Shown here in pieces: positions 50,985 to 59,503 of a stretch of DNA of 64,000 nucleotides; position 1 is the stretch's first letter, and each line of letters begins with the position of its first letter. Under the pieces are notes generated by a model that was not told the DNA's origin, ran no database searches, and saw only the letters and a program-made list of their open reading frames with translations. Source of the DNA: Dechloromonas sp. UBA6271 (GTDB lineage Bacteria > Pseudomonadota > Gammaproteobacteria > Burkholderiales > Rhodocyclaceae); the NCBI GenBank assembly GCA_002440665.1, contig DJUX01000046.1, positions 1-64,000 on the forward strand, in the 5' to 3' direction. The translations under genes were made by a program, and so were the position numbers.

Positions 50985-52174
50985 GCCGCGCGTTCTTCGA
51001 GGACGGCGATGGCCGGCAGGGTCTTGCCTTCGAGGAACTCCAGGAAGGCGCCGCCGCCGGTCGAGATGTAACCGACGTCATCATGGATGTGGAACTTGGC
51101 GATGGCGGCCAGCGTGTCACCGCCGCCGGCGATCGAGAAAGCTTCGGAGTGGGCGATGGCGGAAGCCAGCATCTTGGTGCCGCCGGCGAACTGCGGCAGT
51201 TCGAAGACGCCGACCGGGCCGTTCCAGACGATGGTGCCGGCGTTGGCAATGATTTCGGAAAGCTTGGCGGCAGTCTTCGGGCCGACGTCGAGAATGCGGT
51301 CGTGGGCGGCCACGTCATCGACCGAAATCTTGTTGGCGCGGGCCAGGGCGGAGACTTCGTCGGCGACGACGACGTCGACCGGCAACGGCACTTCGGCGCC
51401 GCGCGCCTTCATGATGTCCATGATGGCATGGGCTTCCTTGACCAGATCGGCCTCGGCCAGCGAGTCGCCGATGCGCTTGCCATCGGCGAGCAGGAAGGTG
51501 TTGGCGATGCCGCCACCGACGATCAACTGGTCGACCTTGCTGGCCAGCGACTTGAGAATGGTCAGCTTGGACGACACCTTGGAGCCGCCGACGATGGCGA
51601 CCAGCGGGCGTTTCGGGTTGGTCAGGGCTTTGGTCAGGGCGTCGATTTCGGCGCCCATCAGCATGCCGGCGCAAGCCACCGGGGCGTATTTGGCGATGCC
51701 GTGGGTGGTCGCTTCGGCACGGTGGGCGGTGCCGAAGGCGTCATTGACGTAGACGTCGCAGAGCTTGGCCATCTTCTGGGCCAGTTCTTCGTTGTTCTTC
51801 TTTTCGCCCTTGTTGACACGGCAATTTTCGAGCAACACGACTTCGCCCGGCTTGACCTCGAAACCACCATCGACCCAGTTCTGGATCAGGCGCACCGGAA
51901 CGTGCAGCATCTGGCCGAGACGGACGGCAACCGGGGTCAGGCTGTCTTCATGGCGCAACTCGCCTTCAGTCGGGCGGCCGAGGTGGGAGGTGACCATGAC
52001 CGCCGCGCCTTTTTCGAGGCAGTATTTGATCGACGGCAGCGAGGCGCGGATGCGCGTGTCTTCGGTGATGTTGCCGGCTTCGTCCTGCGGCACGTTCAAG
52101 TCGGCGCGGATGAAAACGCGCTTGCCGGACACATCGAGATCGGTGAGTTTGATGACGTTCATGGTTCTCTCCAA
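50978..52174 (-). CDS. pgk: Phosphoglycerate kinase
   Basis: Converts 1,3-bisphosphoglycerate and ADP to 3-phosphoglycerate and ATP (or the reverse in gluconeogenesis), 398 residues. Signatures are KRVFIRADLNVPQD with RIRASLPSI, VMVTSHLGRPTEG, LLENCRVNKGEKKN, AIVGGSKVSSKLTIL and the nucleotide site STGGGAFLEFLEGKTLPAI. GGAGAG precedes the ATG by 5 bp. It lies 10 bp after the epd stop, so the two are co-translated. Confidence 0.97.
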   Translation of the reverse strand: MERTMNVIKLTDLDVSGKRVFIRADLNVPQDEAGNITEDTRIRASLPSIKYCLEKGAAVMVTSHLGRPTEGELRHEDSLTPVAVRLGQMLHVPVRLIQNWVDGGFEVKPGEVVLLENCRVNKGEKKNNEELAQKMAKLCDVYVNDAFGTAHRAEATTHGIAKYAPVACAGMLMGAEIDALTKALTNPKRPLVAIVGGSKVSSKLTILKSLASKVDQLIVGGGIANTFLLADGKRIGDSLAEADLVKEAHAIMDIMKARGAEVPLPVDVVVADEVSALARANKISVDDVAAHDRILDVGPKTAAKLSEIIANAGTIVWNGPVGVFELPQFAGGTKMLASAIAHSEAFSIAGGGDTLAAIAKFHIHDDVGYISTGGGAFLEFLEGKTLPAIAVLEERAAK

Positions 52175-52184
52175 GAATTAGCGG

Positions 52185-53240
52185 TTAATTATATTGATCG
52201 TGATTGTGCCACAGGCGCGACCAGTGGTCGGCGACTTCGAGCATGCGGTTGGCGAAGCCCCATTCGTTGTCGAACCAGACGAAGAGGTTGACCAGATGGG
52301 TGCCGGCGGTGCGCGTCTGGCTGCCGTCGACGATGGCCGAATGCGGGTCGTGGTTGAAGTCGATCGAAGCGTGCGCCGCCTCGGAATAGGCGATCAGCTT
52401 CTTCAGCGGGCCGCCGGCCGCCTCGGCGAGCAGGGCATTGATGCTGTGCGCCGAAACCGGGCGCTGGGTGGCGATGGTCAGGTCGATGGCCGAGACATTG
52501 AGCGTCGGCACGCGGATCGCCTTGGCCTCGACGCGGCCGGCCAGTTTCGGCAGCAGGCGCTCGACGCCGCGCGCCAGCCCGGTCGATACCGGGATGATCG
52601 ACTGCATCGCCGAGCGCGTGCGGCGCAGGTCTTCGTGGTGATAGCCGTCGATCAGCGGCTGGTCGTTCATCACCGAATGCAGGGTGGTCAGCAATGCCTG
52701 TTCGACACCGACCTCGCGCTCGAGCAGGTCGAGCAGCGGGACGATGGCATTGGTCGTGCACGAGGCGGCGGAAACCAGGCGCTCGTGCCCGGTCAGGCTG
52801 TTCTGGTTGATGCCGTTGACGATGGTCGCATCGACGTCATCGCCGCTGAAGCCGGGATGGGAGAGCAGCAGGCGCGGGCAGCCGGCATCAAGGAATCTGG
52901 TCAATTCTTCGCGTCGACCGTAACCGCCGGACGATTCGATCAGCAGGTCGATGTCGAGGGCGCGCCAGTCGACGGCTTCCGGCGTACGGGCGTGGCTGAC
53001 CTCGATGCGTCGGCCGTTGATCGCCAGTGCCGAGCCGGAAGTCTCGACTTCGCCGCGCAGGCGGCCGTGGGTCGAGTCGTAGCGCGTCAGGTAGGCCATG
53101 CTTTCGAGGTTGGCCGGCTCGTTGATGGCAACGACCTGGAGGTGGCTGGCGCTCGACGATTCGAGCAGGGCGCGCAGGAAGCAGCGGCCGATACGGCCGT
53201 AACCGTTGATGGCGAGACGCAAGGGAGCGGAGGGGGACAA
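52185..53240 (-). CDS. epd: Erythrose-4-phosphate dehydrogenase (Epd-type)
   Basis: GAPDH-superfamily enzyme of 351 residues. It has the Epd hallmarks, not those of glycolytic GAPDH: ASCTTNAIVPLLDLLE with catalytic Cys, then HSVMNDQPLIDGYHHEDLRRTRSAMQSIIPV. INEPANLESMAYLTRYDSTHG carries Glu where NAD-dependent GAPDH has Asp. The expected reaction is erythrose-4-phosphate to erythronate-4-phosphate for pyridoxal phosphate synthesis; a GAPDH side activity is possible. The start is uncertain: TTG at 53240 is the first possible codon, and a second TTG six codons later gives a typical RLAINGYGRIGR start. Neither has a good ribosome site. Confidence 0.85.
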   Translation of the reverse strand: MSPSAPLRLAINGYGRIGRCFLRALLESSSASHLQVVAINEPANLESMAYLTRYDSTHGRLRGEVETSGSALAINGRRIEVSHARTPEAVDWRALDIDLLIESSGGYGRREELTRFLDAGCPRLLLSHPGFSGDDVDATIVNGINQNSLTGHERLVSAASCTTNAIVPLLDLLEREVGVEQALLTTLHSVMNDQPLIDGYHHEDLRRTRSAMQSIIPVSTGLARGVERLLPKLAGRVEAKAIRVPTLNVSAIDLTIATQRPVSAHSINALLAEAAGGPLKKLIAYSEAAHASIDFNHDPHSAIVDGSQTRTAGTHLVNLFVWFDNEWGFANRMLEVADHWSRLWHNHDQYN

Positions 53241-53261
53241 GTGACGGGTGCGCCTGATCGA

Positions 53262-53292
53262 ATAAAAACAAAAGGGGCCTTGCGGCCCCTTT
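53262..53292 (-). terminator. Intrinsic terminator after gap
   Basis: On the minus strand, a strong stem AAAGGGGCC/GGCCCCTTT with a 4-base loop followed by a T-rich run, 13 bp after the gap stop. It separates gap from epd-pgk, though the epd start lies only 22 bp further, so read-through may feed it. Confidence 0.85.
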
Positions 53293-53304
53293 CCAACAAA
53301 CAGC

Positions 53305-54333
53305 TTACTTGACGTTCATCCAGGCGCGGGCGGCGTCGAGCATGCGGCAGGAGTAGCCCCACTCGTTGTCGTACCAGGCCAGGACCTTGACCAGCGTGCT
53401 GCCGTCTTCGCCCTGGATGACGCGGGTTTGGGTCGCATCGAAGGTGGAAGAAACGGTGGTGTGGTTGAAGTCGGACGAGACCAGCGGGTCGTTGTTGACG
53501 TCGAGCACACCCTTGAGCGGGCCGTTGGCGGCAGCGGTCATCAGGGCGTTGATTTCGTCCTTGGTGGTGGCGCGGCCGGCGGTGAAGGTCAGGTCGACCA
53601 GCGAGACGTTGATGGTCGGGACGCGCAGCGCGAAACCATCGACCTTGCCCTTGAGTTGCGGTAGCACCAGGCCGACGGCGGCGGCGGCGCCGGTCTTGGT
53701 CGGGATGATGTTGGCGGCAGCGGCGCGGGCGCGGCGCAAGTCCTTGTGGCGGACGTCGACGGTGACCTGGTCGTTGGTGTAGGCGTGGATGGTGGTCATC
53801 AGGCCCTGCTTGATGCCGATGTTGTCGGACAGGATCTTGGCGACCGGGGCCAGGCAGTTGGTGGTGCACGAAGCGTTTGAAACGACGGTCATGCCGGCCT
53901 TGAGGATGCCTTCATTGACGCCGTAGACGATGGTCGCATCGACGTCGTCGCCGCCCGGGGCGGAGATCAGCACGCGCTTGGCGCCCTGTTCGAGCAGCGG
54001 CTGGGCCTTGGCCTTGGAGGTGTAGGCGCCGGTGCATTCGAGCAGGATGTCGACGCCGTGGTCGGCCCAGTTGATGTCCTTGGGGTTCTTGGTCGAGTAG
54101 AAGGCGATCTTCTTGCCGTCGATGATGATGCAGTTTTCGCCTTCAGTTTCGACGCTGGTGCGGAAACGGCCGTGCGTGGTGTCGTACTTGAGCAGGTGCG
54201 AGTTGGTCTTCAGGTCACCGGCGGCATTGATGGCGACGACGTCGAATTCATTTTGCAGACCCTGCTCGTAAATGGCGCGCAGCGTGCAGCGACCGATACG
54301 ACCGAAACCGTTGATTGCAACCTTGATAGCCAT
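53305..54333 (-). CDS. gap: Glyceraldehyde-3-phosphate dehydrogenase
   Basis: Oxidises glyceraldehyde-3-phosphate to 1,3-bisphosphoglycerate, 342 residues. It shows INGFGRIGRCTLRAIY, catalytic Cys156 in SNASCTTN, and the C-terminal WYDNEWGYSCRMLDAA. The cofactor-selecting position after VVAIN is Ala37 (INAAGDLKTNSHLLKYD) instead of the Asp of strictly NAD-dependent enzymes, so NADP may be accepted (inference). It sits between epd and tkt, 23 bp after the tkt stop. GGGAG precedes the ATG by about 8 bp. Confidence 0.96.
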   Translation of the reverse strand: MAIKVAINGFGRIGRCTLRAIYEQGLQNEFDVVAINAAGDLKTNSHLLKYDTTHGRFRTSVETEGENCIIIDGKKIAFYSTKNPKDINWADHGVDILLECTGAYTSKAKAQPLLEQGAKRVLISAPGGDDVDATIVYGVNEGILKAGMTVVSNASCTTNCLAPVAKILSDNIGIKQGLMTTIHAYTNDQVTVDVRHKDLRRARAAAANIIPTKTGAAAAVGLVLPQLKGKVDGFALRVPTINVSLVDLTFTAGRATTKDEINALMTAAANGPLKGVLDVNNDPLVSSDFNHTTVSSTFDATQTRVIQGEDGSTLVKVLAWYDNEWGYSCRMLDAARAWMNVK

Positions 54334-54356
54334 GTATCTACTCCCTCTCTAAAAAA

Positions 54357-56372
54357 TCAGGACAACAGCGCCTTGGCCGTCTTGACGACGTTGGCGACGG
54401 TGAAACCGAACAGTTCGAACAGCTGGCCGGCCGGCGCCGACTCGCCGAAGCGGTCGATACCGATCACGGCGCCATGCAGGCCGACATACTTGCGCCAGAA
54501 GTCCGGGTGAGCGGCTTCGATGGCGAGGCGTTTCTTGCAGCCGCCGAGGACGGCGGCCTTGTATTCGTCAGACTGGCGGTCAAAAACGTTGGTGCAGGGC
54601 ATCGAAACGACGCGCGTAGCGATGCCTTCGCCGGCCAGCGCAGCCTGGGCGTCGAGCGCCAGCTTGATTTCGGAACCGGTGGCGATCAGCGTCAGTTGCG
54701 CTTCGCCATCGGCTTCGGAAAGCACGTAGCCGCCCTTGGCGACGTCGGCGTCAGCGACTTTTTGCGTCACGGTCGGCAGGTTCTGGCGCGACAGGGCGAG
54801 CAAACTTGGCCCGTTTTGGCGGTCGACCGCAGCAGCCCAGGCGATGGCCGTTTCGGTGGCATCGGCCGGGCGCCAGACATCCAGGTTCGGGATGATGCGC
54901 AGGCTGGGAATGTGCTCGACCGGCTGGTGCGTCGGGCCGTCTTCACCGAGGCCGATTGAGTCATGGGTATAGACCATGATCTGGCGCTGCTGCATCAGCG
55001 CCGCCATGCGGATGGCGTTGCGGGCGTAGTCGGAGAAGACCAGGAAGGTCGCGGTGTAAGGCACCAGGCCGCCGTGCAGCGCGATGCCGTTGGCGATGGC
55101 GGTCATGCCGAATTCGCGGACACCGTAGTAGCAGTAGTTGCCGCCCTCGGTGCGGGTGACGCCCTTGCTGCCCTTGACGAAGGTCAGGTTGGAGCCGGCC
55201 AGGTCGGCCGAGCCGCCGAAGATTTCCGGCACGGCCGGGACCAGCGCGGCGATGGCGTTCTGCGAAGCCTTGCGGGTGGCGATGTTCTCGGCTTTTTCGC
55301 GGCAGGTGGCGATGTAGGCGGCCTTGGTCGCTGCCCAATTGGCCGGCAATTCGCCCTTGATGACGCGACGCTCGAATTCGCCGGCCTCGGCCGGGAAGGC
55401 GGCGCGGTAGGCGGCGAAGCGCTTGTCCCAGTTTTCCTGGAAGATGGCGCCGCGCGGCTTGCCGTTCCACGCCGCGTAGACGTCGTCGGGAATCTCGAAC
55501 GGGGCGTGCGCCCAGCCGATGTGGGCGCGGGCGGCGGCAATTTCGTCCTTGCCGAGCGGGGCGCCATGCACGTCGTGGCTGCCCTGTTTGTTGGGGGCGC
55601 CCATACCGATGGTCGTTCGGCAGCAGATCAGGCTCGGCTTGTCGGTTACTGCCTTGGCGGCGAGCAGCGCCCGCTCGACAGCCTCGGCATCATGGCCGTC
55701 GATGTCCGGGATTACGTGCCAGCCGTAGGACTCGAAGCGGCCCGGCGTGTGATCGGTAAACCAGCCTTCGACATGGCCGTCGATCGAGATGCGGTTGTCG
55801 TCCCAGAAGGCGATCAGCTTGCCGAGGCCGAGGGTGCCGGCCAGCGAGCAGGCTTCATGCGAGACGCCTTCCATCAGGCAGCCGTCGCCGAGGAAAACGT
55901 AGGTGTGGTGATTGACGATCTCGTGGCCGGGTTTGTTGAACTCGGCGGCCAGCACCTTTTCGGCCAGCGCGAAGCCAACGGCGTTCGTAATGCCTTGGCC
56001 AAGCGGGCCGGTCGTCGTTTCGACGCCGGCGGTAACACCGTATTCCGGGTGGCCTGCCGTCTTCGAGTGCAGCTGGCGGAAGTTCTTCAGGTCGTCGATG
56101 CTCAGGTCGTAGCCGGTCAGGTGCAGCAGCGCGTAGACCAGCATCGAGCCATGACCGTTGGAGAGCACGAAACGGTCGCGGTCTACCCACTTCGGGTTGG
56201 CCGGATTGTGGCGCAGGTGGCGGCGCCACAGGACTTCGGCGATTTCCGCCATGCCCATCGGGGCGCCGGGGTGGCCGGAATTAGCCTGCTGGACGGCGTC
56301 CATGGCCAGGGCGCGAATAGCGCCAGTGAGGGAGGTGAAGGCGGGTGCCTGCGGCGAGAGATTTGAGCTCAT
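54357..56372 (-). CDS. tkt: Transketolase
   Basis: Thiamine-diphosphate enzyme of 671 residues moving two-carbon units between sugar phosphates in the pentose-phosphate (or Calvin) pathway. The ThDP site is GDGCLMEGVSHEACSLAGTLGLGKLIAFWDDNRISID; other marks are NSGHPGAPMGMA, HDSIGLGEDGPTHQPVEHI and the C-terminal ATGSEIKLALDAQ. It leads the minus-strand sugar-phosphate run. The 209-bp gap upstream (to the divergent hydrolase) holds its promoter; GATAAT on the minus strand near 56.43 kb is a plausible -10. Confidence 0.97.
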   Translation of the reverse strand: MSSNLSPQAPAFTSLTGAIRALAMDAVQQANSGHPGAPMGMAEIAEVLWRRHLRHNPANPKWVDRDRFVLSNGHGSMLVYALLHLTGYDLSIDDLKNFRQLHSKTAGHPEYGVTAGVETTTGPLGQGITNAVGFALAEKVLAAEFNKPGHEIVNHHTYVFLGDGCLMEGVSHEACSLAGTLGLGKLIAFWDDNRISIDGHVEGWFTDHTPGRFESYGWHVIPDIDGHDAEAVERALLAAKAVTDKPSLICCRTTIGMGAPNKQGSHDVHGAPLGKDEIAAARAHIGWAHAPFEIPDDVYAAWNGKPRGAIFQENWDKRFAAYRAAFPAEAGEFERRVIKGELPANWAATKAAYIATCREKAENIATRKASQNAIAALVPAVPEIFGGSADLAGSNLTFVKGSKGVTRTEGGNYCYYGVREFGMTAIANGIALHGGLVPYTATFLVFSDYARNAIRMAALMQQRQIMVYTHDSIGLGEDGPTHQPVEHIPSLRIIPNLDVWRPADATETAIAWAAAVDRQNGPSLLALSRQNLPTVTQKVADADVAKGGYVLSEADGEAQLTLIATGSEIKLALDAQAALAGEGIATRVVSMPCTNVFDRQSDEYKAAVLGGCKKRLAIEAAHPDFWRKYVGLHGAVIGIDRFGESAPAGQLFELFGFTVANVVKTAKALLS
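54802..54831 (-). repeat. Dispersed 30-nt element, copy D
   Basis: On the minus strand TGCGGTCGAC, ten variable bases, then GGCCAAGTTT, inside tkt, encoding AVDRQNGPSLLA. Confidence 0.6.
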
Positions 56373-56581
56373 GTCGGTGATCCGTTACGCCGTTTCCCAG
56401 CCTGCGGGTGGCGCCCGGAAAAAAATGAAATTATCGTTCAAAACAAGGGGTCTTGGATAGTCCGCGGTGCAAAATTGACGTGATCGAGCGCAATCCTGAA
56501 TCTTGCATGCCACTGTTCAAACCGCGGATTCGGGCATATGGTGAACCGGTATTGCCGATTGCCGGAACGGGAGCCTGAAGC

Positions 56582-57499
56582 ATGTCCGACGCTGCAAAAA
56601 AAACCGCTGCCGCACCAGGCCTGGGGACGACGCTCGCCAGCATCGTCAATGGCTGTTTTGGCGATTACCTGAGTCAGCGCGACAACGGCCTGGCCATCGA
56701 CATGGCCTTCTACCAGCACAACCGCCCCTTATCCCTGACGCCGAAAGCCTTGCGTGAAGCCTTTCCGGCCCCGACGAATAAACTGTGCGTGCTGGTGCAT
56801 GGCCTGTGCTGTCACGAAGGCGCTTGGGATTACCCGGAAAATCCCGCGCGTTCCTACGGCAGTGCGCTGCAGGACGACCTCGGCTACACACCATTCTTTT
56901 TGCGTTACAACACCGGCTTGCCGATTCCCTACAACGGCACGGCGCTCGATGCCTTGCTCGAAAAGCTGCTGGCCGCCTACCCGCTGCCGGTCGAGGAACT
57001 GGTCCTGATCGGCCACAGCATGGGCGGGCTGGTACTGCGCGGCGCCTGCCATTTTGGCGCCGAGCGCGGCGCCGCCTGGGTTGGCAAGGTCAAGCGGGTC
57101 TTCTATATTGGCACGCCGCATGAAGGCGCGGCGCTGGAAAGGGTCGGGCATCTGGTGAATTCGATGTTGCACGCTGTTCCTCATCCCATTACTGCCCTGC
57201 TTGGCGATGTAGCCAACAAGCGCAGCCAAGGCATCAAGGATTTGCGCCACGGCACCGTGCTCGACGGGGCTGCTGGCATTGCCGCCGTTCCCTGGCTGGC
57301 CGGTGCACAGCATTACATGATTGCCGGCACCGTCACCGACGACCCCGAGCATCTGGCCGCCCAGCTCTTCGGCGATGGCCTGGTGCAGCCGCCGCAAGCC
57401 GGGGAAAACGTCAGACTGTTTCCCGGGGTCGTGCATATGCAGCTGGCGCACAACGAAGCCATTTACCATCAGATCAGAACGTGGTGCGCGAGCGCCTGA
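56582..57499 (+). CDS. Alpha/beta-hydrolase (esterase/lipase-like)
   Basis: Serine hydrolase of 305 residues. LVHGLCCHEGAW (His73-Gly74 oxyanion region), the nucleophile elbow LIGHSMGGL with Ser146, and the strand VFYIGTPHEGA show the fold, which is close to PGAP1-like or LCAT-like esterases. A C-terminal His in VVHMQLAHNEAIY completes the likely triad. No signal peptide is visible; the N-terminus is a short helix. GGGAG lies about 10 bp upstream of the ATG. It is co-directional with the 95-aa gene 11 bp downstream. The substrate is unknown. Confidence 0.85.
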   Translation: MSDAAKKTAAAPGLGTTLASIVNGCFGDYLSQRDNGLAIDMAFYQHNRPLSLTPKALREAFPAPTNKLCVLVHGLCCHEGAWDYPENPARSYGSALQDDLGYTPFFLRYNTGLPIPYNGTALDALLEKLLAAYPLPVEELVLIGHSMGGLVLRGACHFGAERGAAWVGKVKRVFYIGTPHEGAALERVGHLVNSMLHAVPHPITALLGDVANKRSQGIKDLRHGTVLDGAAGIAAVPWLAGAQHYMIAGTVTDDPEHLAAQLFGDGLVQPPQAGENVRLFPGVVHMQLAHNEAIYHQIRTWCASA

Positions 57500-57510
57500 A
57501 AGGAAGTTGC

Positions 57511-57798
57511 ATGGAACCCGATACCCTGCGCCAAATCCGCGGCGCCAAGGATCTGTTCGAAGATGCGATCGAAGCCGCAGCGGTGACCATCGGCGAGGTG
57601 CAAAAGAAGATAACGCGCCAGCCCTACAGGTTGCTGGCGCGGATCGAACCGATTGCGGCGCCGGTGCGCGCCATCGAGGAAGTGCACCTGAGAATTACCG
57701 ATGGCGTCTATTTCTCGATTCGCCTCGGCAATCGCCTGGTTGGCATCGTTGCCGGGTTCGCGCTCGACCGCTTCGAGGGCCGTTCGCGGGAGAAGTGA
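57511..57798 (+). CDS. Small hypothetical protein (95 aa)
   Basis: Unrecognised cytosolic protein: a helical first half (DTLRQIRGAKDLFEDAIEAAAVTIGEVQKKI) and a beta-rich second half (EEVHLRITDGVYFSIRLGNRLVGIVAGFALD). The start at 57511 is chosen because AGGAAG lies 6 bp upstream; an in-frame GTG at 57481 inside the hydrolase gene lacks one. It is probably co-translated with that hydrolase. It converges on fbp with a 24-bp gap. Confidence 0.7.
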   Translation: MEPDTLRQIRGAKDLFEDAIEAAAVTIGEVQKKITRQPYRLLARIEPIAAPVRAIEEVHLRITDGVYFSIRLGNRLVGIVAGFALDRFEGRSREK

Positions 57799-57822
57799 CG
57801 CCCCCGCGGGAATGCAAGCCCG

Positions 57823-58833
57823 TCAGGCGTGGTAGGCGACGACCCGCGCCACTTCGTTTTTCGAGCCGAGGATGACCGCCACGCGCTGGTGCAGCCGTTC
57901 CGGTTCGATATCGAGAATGCGCCGGTTGCCGGTACTCGCTGCGCCGCCGGCCTGTTCGACCAGAAAGGCCATCGGGTTCGCCTCGTACATCAGGCGCAGT
58001 TTGCCGCCTTTGTTGCGCACCTTGGCATCCATCGGGTACATGAAGATGCCGCCGCGCGTCACGATGCGGTGCACGTCGGCGACCATCGAGCCGACCCAGC
58101 GCATGTTGTAGTCCTTGCCGAGGGGGCCTTCCCTGCCTTGCTGCATTTCGGCGACGTAGCGCTGCACCGGGGCTTCCCAGTGCCGCATGTTGGCCATGTT
58201 GATGGCGAATTCGGCGGTATCGGCGGGAATCTGCACATTTTCCTGGGTCAGCACGAAGCTGCCCTGCTCGCGATCGAGGGTGAACACTGCGACACCGTCG
58301 CCGACCGTCAGCACCAGCACCGTCGTCGGCCCGTAGACGGCATAGCCGGCGGCGACCTGTGCCGCGCCCGGTTGCAGGAAGGCGGCTTCTGAGGCTTCCG
58401 GCGTCGACAGGTCGGCGCCGTCCGGGCATTTCAGTACCGAGAAAATGGTGCCGATCGAGACATCGACATCGATATTGGATGACCCGTCGAGCGGATCGAA
58501 GAGCAGCAGGTATTCGCCTTGCGGATAGCGGTGCGGAATGGTGAACGGCAGGTCCATTTCCTCGGAGGCCATGGCGGCGAGGTGGCCACCCCACTCGTTG
58601 GCGTCGAGCAGGATTTCGTTGGACAGCACGTCGAGCTTCTTCTGCGCCTCGCCCTGAACGTTGTCGCTGCCGGCTTCGCCGAGCACGCCGCCGAGGCCGC
58701 CCTTGCCGATGGCGATGGAGATGGCCTGGCAGGCGCGCGAAACGACCTCGATCAGGAATTTGAGGTCGCCGGTGATGACGCCCTTGTTGCGTTGCTCCTC
58801 GATGAGGTAGCGAGCCAGCGTGCGCTGTGCCAT
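57823..58833 (-). CDS. fbp: Fructose-1,6-bisphosphatase class I
   Basis: Gluconeogenic/Calvin-cycle phosphatase of 336 residues that removes the C1 phosphate of fructose-1,6-bisphosphate. The metal and substrate site LLLFDPLDGSSNIDVDVSIGTIF and GGIFMYPMDAKVRNKGGKLRLMYEANPMAFLVEQAGG are diagnostic. The start at 58833 is preferred (ATG with GGGAGAG just upstream, normal length); an upstream TTG at 58857 is not needed. The only other sugar-phosphate genes in the window are the fba-tkt run, so it stands apart from them. Confidence 0.96.
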   Translation of the reverse strand: MAQRTLARYLIEEQRNKGVITGDLKFLIEVVSRACQAISIAIGKGGLGGVLGEAGSDNVQGEAQKKLDVLSNEILLDANEWGGHLAAMASEEMDLPFTIPHRYPQGEYLLLFDPLDGSSNIDVDVSIGTIFSVLKCPDGADLSTPEASEAAFLQPGAAQVAAGYAVYGPTTVLVLTVGDGVAVFTLDREQGSFVLTQENVQIPADTAEFAINMANMRHWEAPVQRYVAEMQQGREGPLGKDYNMRWVGSMVADVHRIVTRGGIFMYPMDAKVRNKGGKLRLMYEANPMAFLVEQAGGAASTGNRRILDIEPERLHQRVAVILGSKNEVARVVAYHA

Positions 58834-58905
58834 TTTCTCTCCCTGCGGCAATGACAAACCGACGATTTTACTCCGCCGGGCAGCAGGCGTGCAGCAATCG
58901 CAGCT

Positions 58906-59463
58906 TCAGGCGTCGCGCCACTTGATCGAGCAGCCGATCGACGCCGTCTGCTCGCGCGGGCCCAGACCGGTTTCGGCAATCAGGCGCATGGCCGCGAACA
59001 GTTCGCGCGGTGCGTTGGGCGGGGCCGGGTTGCGCCCCGAGGCGTCGAGGCGGCCGCGGTATTGCAGTTCGAGGCGGGCGTTGTAGCCGAAGAAATCCGG
59101 CGTGCATACGGCGCCGTAGGCGTGCGCCACGGACTGCGTCTCGTCATAAAGATAGGGGAAGGGCAAATCCAGCTTCCTGGCCAGTTGCGCCATGTTTTCG
59201 AATGAGTCTTCCGGGTAGGCCGCTACATCGTTGCTCATGATCGCCACGCTGCCGATGCCCAGGGTGGCCAGTTCGCGGCAGTCGCGGGCGATGCGGTCGA
59301 TGACTGCCTGCACGTAAGGGCAGTGGTTGCAGATGAACATCACCAGCAGGCCTTTCGGCCCCAGGCAATCGGCCAGCGTGTGACGGCGGCCGTCGGTGCC
59401 CGGCAGGTCGAAATCGACGGCGGGCAGTCCGAAATCGCAAACGGGCGGGTTCAAGGCGACCAT
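58906..59463 (-). CDS. Thioredoxin-like redoxin (AhpC/TSA-related)
   Basis: Thioredoxin-fold protein of 185 residues. LPAVDFDLPGTDGRRHTLADCLGPKGLLVMFICNHCPY has the active-site Cys45 and Cys48 (CNHC) in the unusual HCPY context of thioredoxin-like peroxiredoxin relatives. YLYDETQSVAHAYGAVCTPDFFGYN gives the cis-Pro loop. The start at 59463 has TTGGGGAT upstream; an in-frame TTG four codons earlier is the alternative. It is cytosolic and monocistronic, divergent from rsmE. Its redox partner is unknown. Confidence 0.88.
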   Translation of the reverse strand: MVALNPPVCDFGLPAVDFDLPGTDGRRHTLADCLGPKGLLVMFICNHCPYVQAVIDRIARDCRELATLGIGSVAIMSNDVAAYPEDSFENMAQLARKLDLPFPYLYDETQSVAHAYGAVCTPDFFGYNARLELQYRGRLDASGRNPAPPNAPRELFAAMRLIAETGLGPREQTASIGCSIKWRDA

Positions 59464-59503
59464 GTTTATCCCCAAGACTTTTATTTGACTGATAATAGCA
59501 CCG

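Noticed and set aside
48346..58833. Calvin-cycle (cbb) operon
   Set aside because: fba, pgk, gap, tkt and fbp are present, but no RuBisCO, phosphoribulokinase or CbbR is seen, and fbp is separated; ordinary glycolysis, gluconeogenesis and pentose-phosphate roles explain the set.
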